Source: an uncultured Lachnospiraceae bacterium (GTDB taxonomy: Bacteria; Bacillota_A; Clostridia; Lachnospirales; Lachnospiraceae). Taken from it: DNA of 9,433 bases. The DNA lies in assembly GCA_905200565.1 (NCBI GenBank), contig CAJKKX010000059.1, positions 1 through 9,433 of the forward strand, written 5' to 3'. Positions 1 through 5,305 of the stretch are shown one piece after another (within the stretch, counting starts at the first letter, position 1; every line of letters begins with the position of its first letter). A program made the translations under genes and the position numbers. The notes under the pieces were generated by a model, which was not told where the DNA came from, did not search any database, and was given only the letters and a program-made list of their open reading frames with translations.

Positions 1-76
1 AACGGAAAGCCGGCACCATCCAGAGTGTTCCGCCGATTCCTTCAACAATCATCATAATTTCTTTTTCAGTCAACAT
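1..76 (-). CDS. metI: Methionine-type ABC transporter permease, N-terminal 25 residues only
   Basis: Only the first 25 codons lie in the window; the gene continues past base 1. The readable N-terminus is MLTEKEIMMIVEGIGGTLWM followed by VPAFR, with a GT-W-MV stretch like the start of the first membrane segment of MetI permeases. The start ATG (74-76) lies inside the end of metN, so the two genes overlap by 11 bases and are probably translationally coupled. The purine-rich tail of metN (GGAGGAG and GGAAGG upstream of the ATG) can supply the ribosome binding site. MetI forms the membrane channel of the MetNIQ methionine importer. The assignment rests mainly on position after metN, because 25 residues are too few for a firm family call. 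Confidence 0.7.
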   Translation of the reverse strand, partial: MLTEKEIMMIVEGIGGTLWMVPAFR

Positions 77-1076
77 AACCTTCCAGCTCCTCCACCGTTA
101 ATCTTGCGCTCTTTAAATATGCGATCATCTTGCGCCCAAGCTCCTCGTCCTCCGGAAGCTGCAGAACCATCTCGCCCTTTGCCACGCCGTCCAGGTCCCT
201 TGTGTTGGCATAGAGAATGTTCACCGGCGCCTTAAACGCCAGCACCATATTGCTGATCACCGGCTCGAAGGACGAATTTTCCGAGAATACAATGCGCACG
301 CAGCGTTTGCCCTTCATCTCCGCTACCTTCTCATAGCCCTGGTAAATCAGGCGCTTCGCCTCGCGCGATTTCGGCGCAAGGAAAATTTCCTCCACAGTGC
401 CGTGCTCCGCCAGATTTCCCTGGTCGATGATAGCGACGTGCGTACAGATTTCCTGTACGACCGCCATCTCATGCGTGATGACAACGATCGTAATTCCGTA
501 CTTCTGATTGATCTCCTTCAAAAGCTGCAGGATAGATTTTGTGGTCTGCGGGTCGAGCGCGCTGGTCGCCTCGTCGCAGAGCAAAATCTTCGGATCGGAG
601 GCGAGCACGCGGGCGATCGCCACACGCTGCTTCTGTCCGCCGGAAAGCTGCACCGGGTATGCCTTCGCCTTTTCCGCAAGACCGACGATTTCCAGATACT
701 CCATCGCCTTTTTGCGCGCCTGCGCCCTGCTCATCCCGGCGATCTCCAGCGGAAAGCAGACATTATCAATGACGCTGCGCTGCATGAGCAGATTGAAATG
801 CTGGAAGATCATTCCGATATCCTTGCGCGCCTCGCGCAGTTCTTTTTCCGAGAGCTTTGCAAGATCTTTTCCATTTACCGTCACCGTCCCGGCAGTCGGA
901 CGCTCCAGGAAATTCAGGCAGCGCACAAGCGTGCTCTTTCCCGCGCCGGACATACCGATGATGCCATAAATGTCGCCTTTATAGATATCCAGGCTGACGT
1001 CCCGCAGAGCGTGAACGTCCATCTCCTTCAGCTTAAATTCTTTTTCCAGATGTTCGATTTTGATAATCGGTTCCAT
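66..1076 (-). CDS. metN: Methionine ABC transporter ATP-binding protein
   Basis: Cytoplasmic ATPase that powers methionine import through MetI. The chosen ATG (1074-1076) is preceded by GGAGG six bases upstream and gives 336 residues, close to the usual MetN length of about 340. The frame is open further upstream, but those codons run across the promoter at 1137-1165. Visible motifs are Walker A GMSGAGKST (41-49), Q-loop FQHFNLL (Q92), signature LSGGQKQR (144-151), Walker B ILLCDEATSALDP (164-176) and the switch histidine in ITHEM (H202). Residues from about 255 to 332 form the C-terminal NIL domain, which in MetN proteins binds methionine and inhibits transport when methionine is abundant. 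That domain separates MetN from generic amino-acid importer ATPases, so the substrate call is fairly secure. metI follows with an 11-base overlap. No methionine-binding lipoprotein gene (metQ) is in the window. Confidence 0.93.
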   Translation of the reverse strand: MEPIIKIEHLEKEFKLKEMDVHALRDVSLDIYKGDIYGIIGMSGAGKSTLVRCLNFLERPTAGTVTVNGKDLAKLSEKELREARKDIGMIFQHFNLLMQRSVIDNVCFPLEIAGMSRAQARKKAMEYLEIVGLAEKAKAYPVQLSGGQKQRVAIARVLASDPKILLCDEATSALDPQTTKSILQLLKEINQKYGITIVVITHEMAVVQEICTHVAIIDQGNLAEHGTVEEIFLAPKSREAKRLIYQGYEKVAEMKGKRCVRIVFSENSSFEPVISNMVLAFKAPVNILYANTRDLDGVAKGEMVLQLPEDEELGRKMIAYLKSARLTVEELEGYVD

Positions 1077-1136
1077 ATGTTCCTCCATCCCTCTCCCCAT
1101 GATACCGGATTGCTGCGCATTCCACAAATATGTTTG

Positions 1137-1165
1137 AGTATAGCGCAAAAACAGGGCTGATGCAA
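1137..1165 (-). promoter_or_regulatory. Promoter of metN
   Basis: On the minus strand a -35 box TTGCAT (1160-1165) and a -10 box TATACT (1137-1142) are separated by exactly 17 bases. Transcription would begin near 1130, leaving a leader of only about 54 bases before the metN start. That is too short for an S-box (SAM) riboswitch or a T-box. The boxes were found by eye. Confidence 0.65.
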
Positions 1166-1204
1166 GATAGAATTCCTGCTCAGCCCCATAAATCATCTTC
1201 TGCC

Positions 1205-1213
1205 TGTTATGAT
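1205..1213 (+). promoter_or_regulatory. Possible extended -10 promoter for the RraA-like gene
   Basis: TGTTATGAT fits an extended -10 element (TG-N-TATGAT). No convincing -35 box lies at the right distance, as is allowed for extended -10 promoters. Transcription would start near 1220, just before the structured block at 1225-1381, and would place that whole block in the leader of the RraA-like mRNA. No better promoter was found between 1225 and 1412. Confidence 0.3.
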
Positions 1214-1224
1214 AGCATCGCCGA

Positions 1225-1251
1225 GTTACTGTTCACGTCGTTCACAGTAAC
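1225..1251. repeat. 27-bp imperfect palindromic repeat, copy 1
   Basis: Left end of the structured block. It has 8-bp perfect arms GTTACTGT and ACAGTAAC around an 11-base centre. It matches a second copy at 3533-3559 at 23 of 27 positions. Confidence 0.7.
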
Positions 1252-1381
1252 ATTCGCAAATCCATTTAAAATTCGCTCCGCGAATGGGATTTGCTCACAC
1301 CTGTATCACTTTCTTACGGACTTTGCCCACAGGACTAGCTGCGCGTCGCAGTGAATGCAAAGTCCTGACCTGAACAGTAAC
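1225..1381. repeat. Structured non-coding block bounded by an 11-bp inverted repeat
   Basis: This 157-bp block fills most of the gene-free stretch 1077-1411. It begins with GTTACTGTTCA (1225-1235) and ends with the exact reverse complement TGAACAGTAAC (1371-1381). Inside are two nested hairpin arms. The first is GCAAATCC (1256-1263) with GGATTTGC (1287-1294), enclosing ATTCGC/GCGAAT with a TCC loop. The second is GGACTTTGC (1318-1326) with GCAAAGTCC (1357-1365), enclosing CTGCG/CGCAG with a CGT loop. The left end can also fold locally, GTTACTGT (1225-1232) with ACAGTAAC (1244-1251), which would compete with the outer pairing. No clear target-site duplication flanks it and it encodes no transposase. 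It may be a MITE/REP-like dispersed element or a structured mRNA leader; the sequence alone does not decide. Confidence 0.6.
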
Positions 1382-1398
1382 AAAACAACAAAAACAGT

Positions 1399-1414
1399 AG
1401 GAGAAGAAGACGTG
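1399..1414 (+). promoter_or_regulatory. Ribosome binding site and GTG start of the RraA-like gene
   Basis: AGGAG (1399-1403) lies eight bases before GTG (1412-1414). The in-frame ATG at 1355 has no Shine-Dalgarno sequence and lies inside the second hairpin arm of the structured block, so the GTG is preferred. Confidence 0.7.
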
Positions 1415-2320
1415 ATATTAAATGACAGGAATGAAATAATTGCTTTGACGCAGGAGTGGCACGGAGAGCGCTTTGCAGACGGCAGACCGAAGGTGGAGGA
1501 GAAATACCTGGAAAAGCTAAGGACAATGACACTTGAGGAAATCTGGCTTCCACTTTATATCAAGGGTTATCATTTCCAGTTTGAAGGCGGGATGAAGATG
1601 CTTCACGGCGGACAGAAGCTGGTAGGACGTGCAGTGACATGCACCTTTATGCCGACAAGACCGGATTTATTTTCTGTTGTAAAATCAACGGGCGAACAGA
1701 AAAACTGGAAGGGTATGTGCAATCAGTGGGTAGTAGACGGCCTGGTGGAAGGGGATGTGCTGGTTGCAGACATGTATGATAAGATTTTCAACGGAACCTT
1801 TATCGGCGGGAATCTGACTACTGCGATCGCGGCACAGACAAAACGCGGCGGAGCGGTGATCTGGGGCGGCATCCGGGACATTGAACAGATGAAAAAAATA
1901 GGAACACAGGTATTTTACCGCGGCGTTGATCCGACACCGATCCGGGAGTGTGTGATCACCGGCTATAATAGCGCCTGCAGAATCGGGCAGGGGGTATGTC
2001 TTCCGGGCGATGTGGTTATGGGAACAGACAGCGGAGTTTTGTTTATCCCATGCCATCTGGTGGCAGAAGTGATCAACAGCGCAGAAAAAACGCATGCTAA
2101 GGATATTTTTGGCTTTGAAATGATAGAGAGGGGCGTTTATACGACGGCGCAGATAGACAGCAGTGTCTGGAGCATGGACATGCTGGAAAATATGCAAAGA
2201 TTTTTAAAGGAGGATGCGCGCTGCGAAAAATACCGCGATCTTGACTGGAGTCTGGAAATGCGTGCGTCGCAGGGAGAGCAGGACGCGCTGAAAGAGGTAT
2301 TGAAAACATGCCTCACATAA
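1412..2320 (+). CDS. RraA-like family protein (class II aldolase-like superfamily)
   Basis: Predicted 302-residue soluble protein. The central part carries the RraA/HMG-CHA aldolase signature: GGNLTTAIAAQTKRGG (132-147) leading to the Arg-Asp pair of GIRD (R155, D156), and later PGDVVMGTDSGVLFIP (198-213), matching the family's PGD-x3-x-D-x-DGV-x3-P pattern. In characterised members the Arg-Asp pair binds substrate and the divalent metal. Known members include 4-hydroxy-4-methyl-2-oxoglutarate/oxaloacetate-type aldolases and RraA, a protein inhibitor of RNase E; older databases called them dimethylmenaquinone methyltransferases. At 302 residues it is much longer than classical RraA (about 160), with about 65 extra residues before the core and about 60-80 after it. 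The actual substrate cannot be told. It is a single-gene unit: a structured block lies upstream and a terminator follows directly. Confidence 0.83.
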   Translation: MILNDRNEIIALTQEWHGERFADGRPKVEEKYLEKLRTMTLEEIWLPLYIKGYHFQFEGGMKMLHGGQKLVGRAVTCTFMPTRPDLFSVVKSTGEQKNWKGMCNQWVVDGLVEGDVLVADMYDKIFNGTFIGGNLTTAIAAQTKRGGAVIWGGIRDIEQMKKIGTQVFYRGVDPTPIRECVITGYNSACRIGQGVCLPGDVVMGTDSGVLFIPCHLVAEVINSAEKTHAKDIFGFEMIERGVYTTAQIDSSVWSMDMLENMQRFLKEDARCEKYRDLDWSLEMRASQGEQDALKEVLKTCLT

Positions 2321-2348
2321 AAAGGATGCGTATTATTGCAAAGGGCAG

Positions 2349-2384
2349 AAACGGGGAATTGGATGATTCTCCGTTTTTTTTTTT
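2349..2384 (+). terminator. Intrinsic terminator of the RraA-like gene
   Basis: AACGGGGAA (2350-2358) pairs with TTCTCCGTT (2367-2375), including one G-T wobble, around an 8-base loop and runs into about eleven Ts (2374-2384). It lies about 30 bases after the stop codon. Confidence 0.85.
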
Positions 2385-2399
2385 GAAAAATGATTAGGC

Positions 2400-2442
2400 A
2401 CCTTGACAAATTACGGAGGAAATGATAAGATGATTTCAAGGT
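2400..2442. promoter_or_regulatory. Candidate operator: inverted repeat flanking the MarR promoter
   Basis: ACCTTGA (2400-2406) overlaps the -35 box and its exact reverse complement TCAAGGT (2436-2442) lies at the expected transcription start. A second, shorter pair, ATTTC (2433-2437) and GAAAT (2446-2450), overlaps the start region. MarR-family proteins commonly repress their own promoter by binding such palindromic sites, so autoregulation is likely but not shown. Confidence 0.4.
2403..2431 (+). promoter_or_regulatory. Promoter of the MarR operon
   Basis: Consensus -35 TTGACA (2403-2408), a 17-base spacer and -10 TAAGAT (2426-2431). Transcription should start near 2438. This is the best-matching promoter in the window. 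Confidence 0.8.
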
Positions 2443-2473
2443 ACCGAAATAATAAGGAAAAGAGGAATTCCGA

Positions 2474-2986
2474 ATGAGAAAATGTGAGATAAACGATGAT
2501 TGTGTGCGGGGGGAGCATCACGGCAGACACGGCTATCACGGACGTATGGAAGGATTTCAGATAGAGGAGGCTTCCCTGCAGGAGCTTCTTATCCGCTGCG
2601 GATATATTGCGGAGCGCAAAAGCGGGCGACAGAGAGGACAGAACCGGATACTGGGCATTCTGCTGGAAAATCCAGAGATGAGCCAGAGGGCGCTGCAGGA
2701 GCGGCTTGGAATCGAACCGGGGTCCTTAAGCGAAATTCTTGCAAAGCTGGAGGAAAAGGGCTTTCTTGTAAAAGAAAAGGACGAGAGTGACCGCCGCAAA
2801 ATGATTCTTCGTCTCACGGACGCGGGGAAAGCGGCCGCTGAGGCGGAAAAAACAGAAGGATCAAAGCCGCATGCGGAGGAAATTTTCCAGGCTTTATCTC
2901 CCGAAGAACAGGGACAGTTAAAAGAAATGCTGCGAAAGCTTCTGACGCAATGGCATATGGAAAGAAAACGGAGGAATGAACGATGA
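2474..2986 (+). CDS. MarR-family transcriptional regulator with His-rich N-terminus
   Basis: Predicted 170-residue winged helix-turn-helix regulator. AGAGGA lies seven bases before the ATG. Residues 33-50 (LQELLIRCGYIAE region) look like the first dimerisation helix. Residues 53-118 are the winged helix: the recognition region runs MSQRALQERLGIEPGSLSEI and the wing carries the MarR hallmark DESDRRKMILRLTDAGK (103-119). Residues 134-160 form the closing dimerisation helices, ending in W160. The first 24 residues are unusual, with EHHGRHGYHGR giving four His (15, 16, 19, 22) plus Cys4 and Cys10, which could bind a metal. MarR proteins are dimeric repressors or activators released by small ligands, oxidants or metals. 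The stop codon overlaps the next start by 4 bases (ATGA), so the two proteins are probably made together. The ligand is unknown; fold confidence is high. Confidence 0.9.
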   Translation: MRKCEINDDCVRGEHHGRHGYHGRMEGFQIEEASLQELLIRCGYIAERKSGRQRGQNRILGILLENPEMSQRALQERLGIEPGSLSEILAKLEEKGFLVKEKDESDRRKMILRLTDAGKAAAEAEKTEGSKPHAEEIFQALSPEEQGQLKEMLRKLLTQWHMERKRRNER

Positions 2987-3462
2987 ATACAGAAAATAAT
3001 ACAATGACAAAAGATGGAAAAGAAGTCTGCCCGTGCTGCGACCGCCACTGTCCGGTCGACAATCTGCATTGCCCGAAGGGAAAAGAACACTTTGGGCTTC
3101 CGGTAGAAGAAGGCGAAAGAGAAGGCCGCGGCGAACATGGTGAGCACAGACACGGCGGCGAGAGAGGATGCGGCCGCGGCGGGCATGGCCACGGCAGAGA
3201 AGGAAAACATGGCCGCGGGGAACATGGATACAGCGAACATGGACACAGCGAAGGCAAACCACAGATGCGCCCGATTGACGAGGAAAATATGACGTTATCG
3301 GAAGTCACTATGACGCTTCTGCGCCAATGCGGTCATTTCCTGCATCATAACGTGGAGAGCGGCGCAGACTGCAGCGAGATGTTTGCGATGCTTAAGGAGG
3401 AAGAACAGATGCAGCTTAACGCGGCGCTGAAAAAATGCCTCGCGGGATGGCAGCAGAGATAG
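2983..3462 (+). CDS. Cys/His-rich protein with MarR-like dimerisation helices but no DNA-binding domain
   Basis: Predicted 159 residues, coupled to the MarR gene by an ATGA overlap. Three parts can be seen. Residues 16-31 form a Cys cluster, CPCCDRHCPVDNLHCP (Cys 16, 18, 19, 23, 30), typical of a metal-binding knuckle. Residues 45-92 are a low-complexity Gly/Glu/Arg/His stretch with nine His (52, 55, 57, 68, 70, 76, 81, 86, 88) and Cys63. Residues 103-156 are helical and resemble the neighbouring MarR protein: LLRQCGHF matches LLIRCGYI, and residues 131-156 align without gaps to MarR 135-160 with 12 of 26 identical (E, F, L, EEQ, QL, L, K, L, W). The intervening winged helix of about 65 residues is absent. 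I do not recognise a named family. A metal-binding partner or antagonist of the MarR protein is an inference from this layout. Confidence 0.75.
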   Translation: MNTENNTMTKDGKEVCPCCDRHCPVDNLHCPKGKEHFGLPVEEGEREGRGEHGEHRHGGERGCGRGGHGHGREGKHGRGEHGYSEHGHSEGKPQMRPIDEENMTLSEVTMTLLRQCGHFLHHNVESGADCSEMFAMLKEEEQMQLNAALKKCLAGWQQR

Positions 3463-3494
3463 GCGCTGCTTTCAGAATCATTATATAAAGAGAG

Positions 3495-3532
3495 AAAAAG
3501 CTCCGGCACAGTCTGATGTGCCGGAGCTTTTT
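3495..3532 (+). terminator. Strong intrinsic terminator of the MarR operon
   Basis: A 16-bp perfect stem (3495-3510 with 3517-3532) with a GC-rich core GCTCCGGCACA and a 6-base loop ends in five Ts. The five As at the other foot mean it could also stop transcription from the opposite strand. Confidence 0.92.
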
Positions 3533-3559
3533 GTCACTGCTCACTTTGTTCACAGTAAC
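3533..3559. repeat. 27-bp imperfect palindromic repeat, copy 2
   Basis: Begins at the base directly after the terminator and matches the 1225-1251 copy at 23 of 27 positions. Its right half, TTGTTCACAGTAAC, is the best preserved. In RNA read from the minus strand, two of the changed bases still allow G-U pairs in the stem. The larger block seen around copy 1 is not present here. Confidence 0.65.
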
Positions 3560-3599
3560 TTTTGTGTCGCTTTCTGCATAAATGCAGACGGAAATCGAA

Positions 3600-3629
3600 T
3601 TGCTTTTCATGGTGCGAAAAATCTACAAT
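3600..3629 (+). promoter_or_regulatory. Promoter of the exporter-like gene
   Basis: -35 TTGCTT (3600-3605), an 18-base spacer and -10 TACAAT (3624-3629), giving a leader of about 26 bases before the ATG at 3662. A small hairpin, CTGCAT/ATGCAG, lies just upstream. Confidence 0.55.
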
Positions 3630-3661
3630 GATAAAAAATCTTACTTGGGAGGAAGAAGAAA

Positions 3662-4210
3662 ATGAAACCAGAAATAAAAACGGAGAAAGCGGCGATTACC
3701 TGTCTGGATATGCGAATCGCGGTGTCGGTGCTGATCTGCTGTCTGACGGCAACGCTGCTGAATCATTTTGGCGTGAAGTTTCCGCTTGGGGAAATGCGCC
3801 TGGAGATTATTCAGAAGATGACGGCGTGCATTTCCTGCCTGCTTTGCTGCCAGGATACAACGACGGTCAGCAAAAAAGCGGGCATCAACCGTCTGATCAT
3901 CACAGCGGTCGGCGGCATTGTGGCAATTTGCGTTGTTGCGCTGGACAATGTGTTTGCGAATGAGTGGCTGATGGTACTGATGGTGACGGCTGGAGTACTG
4001 CTCACACTGTACTTCTGCAAGCTGGCGAAGGTGCCGTACATAAACGCGCGGATCGGCGGCGTTACCTTTATCCTGGTGGCATGCACATTTGCAGGAAATG
4101 CAAGGATTTACTACGCGGTGTTCCGCTTTATCTCCACATTCTATGCGGTGTTGGTGGTGCTGCTTGTAACATGGGTATTTGAAAAGTTTGCAGGGAAGAA
4201 AAGCGCGTGA
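3662..4210 (+). CDS. Aromatic acid exporter (ArAE/FUSC-like) family membrane protein
   Basis: Predicted 182-residue inner-membrane protein with GGGAGG nine bases before the ATG. Hydrophobic segments lie at roughly 17-35, 76-97, 102-120, 130-145 and 158-175, with a shorter one near 54-64. The layout MRIAVSVLICCLTATLLN, then a short segment ending in QDTTTVSKKAGINRL, then a Gly-rich membrane helix, matches the N-terminal half of the aromatic acid exporter type 1/DUF939 family: the Ser-Lys-x-Gly-x-x-Arg segment precedes the second membrane block and a Tyr-Tyr-Ala-x-x-Arg segment (150-155) precedes the last. Full-length relatives also carry a cytoplasmic C-terminal domain, which is missing here, although short forms exist. 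Transport of aromatic acids is proven only for distant relatives, so the substrate is uncertain. It stands alone between its own promoter and terminator. Confidence 0.75.
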   Translation: MKPEIKTEKAAITCLDMRIAVSVLICCLTATLLNHFGVKFPLGEMRLEIIQKMTACISCLLCCQDTTTVSKKAGINRLIITAVGGIVAICVVALDNVFANEWLMVLMVTAGVLLTLYFCKLAKVPYINARIGGVTFILVACTFAGNARIYYAVFRFISTFYAVLVVLLVTWVFEKFAGKKSA

Positions 4211-4226
4211 TAATTCCACACAGATT

Positions 4227-4272
4227 CCGGGGAGGGCAAAGGTGAACAATAACCTTGCTCTCCCTGGTTTTT
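4227..4272 (+). terminator. Intrinsic terminator of the exporter-like gene
   Basis: The left arm starting CCGGGGAGGGCAA (4227) pairs with the right arm ACCTTGCTCTCCCTGG (4252-4267), with two G-T wobbles and one bulged A, followed by TTTTT (4268-4272). The loop region holds GTGAACAATAAC (4242-4253), one base away from the half-site GTGAACAGTAAC seen on the minus strand of the 27-bp repeat. Confidence 0.85.
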
Positions 4273-4313
4273 ATATTTATGCACTTTGCGCAATAATTAC
4301 ATCGGAAAGCGGT

Positions 4314-4342
4314 TTGCTTATAAAGAATAACGGAAGTATAAT
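4314..4342 (+). promoter_or_regulatory. Promoter of the hydrolase-transporter operon
   Basis: -35 TTGCTT (4314-4319), 17-base spacer and consensus -10 TATAAT (4337-4342), with the start expected near 4349. GGAAAGCGGTTTGC overlaps the -35 box and matches 11 of 14 positions of a cre-like (CcpA/LacI-type) site, with mismatches at both ends. Control by such a repressor is possible but weakly supported. Confidence 0.7.
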
Positions 4343-4390
4343 GTAATCACAAAGCAGATAATTGTAAAAATAACTACAGGAGAGAAGAAA

Positions 4391-5299
4391 ATGAAGCCAG
4401 CCTTACCATTTAAGATACCGGAGACGGCGGAGTTTTCGCCGGAACAGATTTTGCAGGCCGGGAAGTGCTATCTTGACATTCCCTATGCCGGGCAGTCTGA
4501 GGATCAGGTGTTTGATTTGTATCTACCGAAGAAGGGAGGAGAGCTTTTTCCGCTGATTTTATACATCCACGAGGGGGCGTTTGCATTTGGGAGCAAGCGC
4601 GATAAGCGGGCGGAGACATTATTTGCGGCGTTGGAACGCGGATTTGCGATAGCGAGCATGGACTACCGCAAGAGCGATAAAGTCACCTGGCCGGCGCAGA
4701 TCTATGATGTAAAGGCGGCAATCCGATATTTGCGTGCGAATGCCGGAAAATATCATCTGGACGCTGATAAATTTATCCTATGGGGCATGTCGGCAGGAGG
4801 ATATCTCGCCTCGATCGTCGGAGTGACGGAAGGAAATCCCGGATTTGAGGATCCGGGTATGGGAAACGCCGGATGCAGCAGCGCGGTGCAGGCAGTGATC
4901 GACCTTTGCGGAGCCTGCAGCGGATTTGACGCGATGGATGAGCAGATTTTCCGCAATGGAGTCGGAAGAAGCAACCATAACAACGAAAATTCCCCGGAAT
5001 CCATTATGATGGGGAATCCGCTCCCCGATATCACGGAGCTGAACCGTATGGCGGCGCCGGTGACCTACGTACATAAAGATATTCCGCCGTTTTTCATTCA
5101 GCACTGCGTGACCGATCCGACGGTGCCGGTGCAGCAGTCGGAGGAATTTGCAAAAGTGATCGAGAAAATTGCTGGAGCCGCGAAGGTGCGGACGGTCTTT
5201 CTGGAAAAAGAAGCGGACCACGAGAAGCCGGACTACAATACAGAGGAAATTGTAGACACGGCATTGGACTTCCTGGAGGAGGTTTTTGAAATACGATAG
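4391..5299 (+). CDS. Alpha/beta hydrolase (esterase/lipase, HSL/BD-FAE-like)
   Basis: Predicted 302-residue cytoplasmic hydrolase with no signal peptide. AGGAG lies eight bases before the ATG. Family features appear in order: a strand and oxyanion-hole region LILYIHEGAFAFGSKRD (55-71); nucleophile elbow GMSAGG with Ser134; acidic residue in CVTDPTVPVQQS (Asp242), a very typical context for this family; and a His in EADHEKPDY (His277). Together these give a plausible Ser-Asp-His triad for carboxyl-ester hydrolysis. The oxyanion motif reads His-Glu-Gly-Ala where relatives usually have His-Gly-Gly-(Gly/Ala), a non-conservative change next to the active site. The binding protein gene follows after 81 bases with a hairpin but no T-tailed terminator, so this is probably the first gene of the transporter operon, acting on an imported ester. 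The substrate is unknown; feruloyl-type or sugar-acetyl esters are possible. Confidence 0.88.
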   Translation: MKPALPFKIPETAEFSPEQILQAGKCYLDIPYAGQSEDQVFDLYLPKKGGELFPLILYIHEGAFAFGSKRDKRAETLFAALERGFAIASMDYRKSDKVTWPAQIYDVKAAIRYLRANAGKYHLDADKFILWGMSAGGYLASIVGVTEGNPGFEDPGMGNAGCSSAVQAVIDLCGACSGFDAMDEQIFRNGVGRSNHNNENSPESIMMGNPLPDITELNRMAAPVTYVHKDIPPFFIQHCVTDPTVPVQQSEEFAKVIEKIAGAAKVRTVFLEKEADHEKPDYNTEEIVDTALDFLEEVFEIR

Positions 5300-5305
5300 T
5301 GAATG

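Noticed and set aside
402..1160. Long open frame on the plus strand opposite metN
   Set aside because: It is antisense to a gene with all ABC ATPase motifs, has no ribosome binding site or recognisable domain, and arises from codon bias of metN.
1355..1411. ATG at 1355 as the start of the RraA-like gene
   Set aside because: No Shine-Dalgarno sequence, location inside a hairpin arm of the repeat block, and an Asn/Lys/Thr-rich stretch with no family similarity; the GTG at 1412 has AGGAG at good spacing.
1077..1411. S-box, T-box or other known riboswitch in the metN/RraA gap
   Set aside because: No T-box GGTGG core or S-box conserved loops were recognised on either strand; the structured block there does not match a class I can recall.
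3120..3255. Possible tandem repeat or CRISPR-like array in the GAACATGG-rich stretch
   Set aside because: Repeat units are irregular, have no unique spacers and lie in frame within the His/Gly-rich coding region; this is a low-complexity protein segment.
2557..3308. Several overlapping open frames on the minus strand opposite the MarR and Cys/His-rich genes
   Set aside because: Low-complexity Ser/Pro/Phe/Arg-rich products with no ribosome binding site; they mirror the GC-rich His/Gly codons of the plus-strand genes.
3562..3963. Plus-strand frame starting upstream of and overlapping the exporter-like gene
   Set aside because: Its product has no coherent hydrophobic pattern or family motif, and the overlapping frame from 3662 has a promoter, a ribosome binding site and membrane segments typical of a known family.
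4304..4317. cre (catabolite-responsive) site over the -35 box of the hydrolase operon
   Set aside because: Only 11 of 14 positions fit and both outer ends mismatch, so it is noted in the promoter entry but not called as a site.
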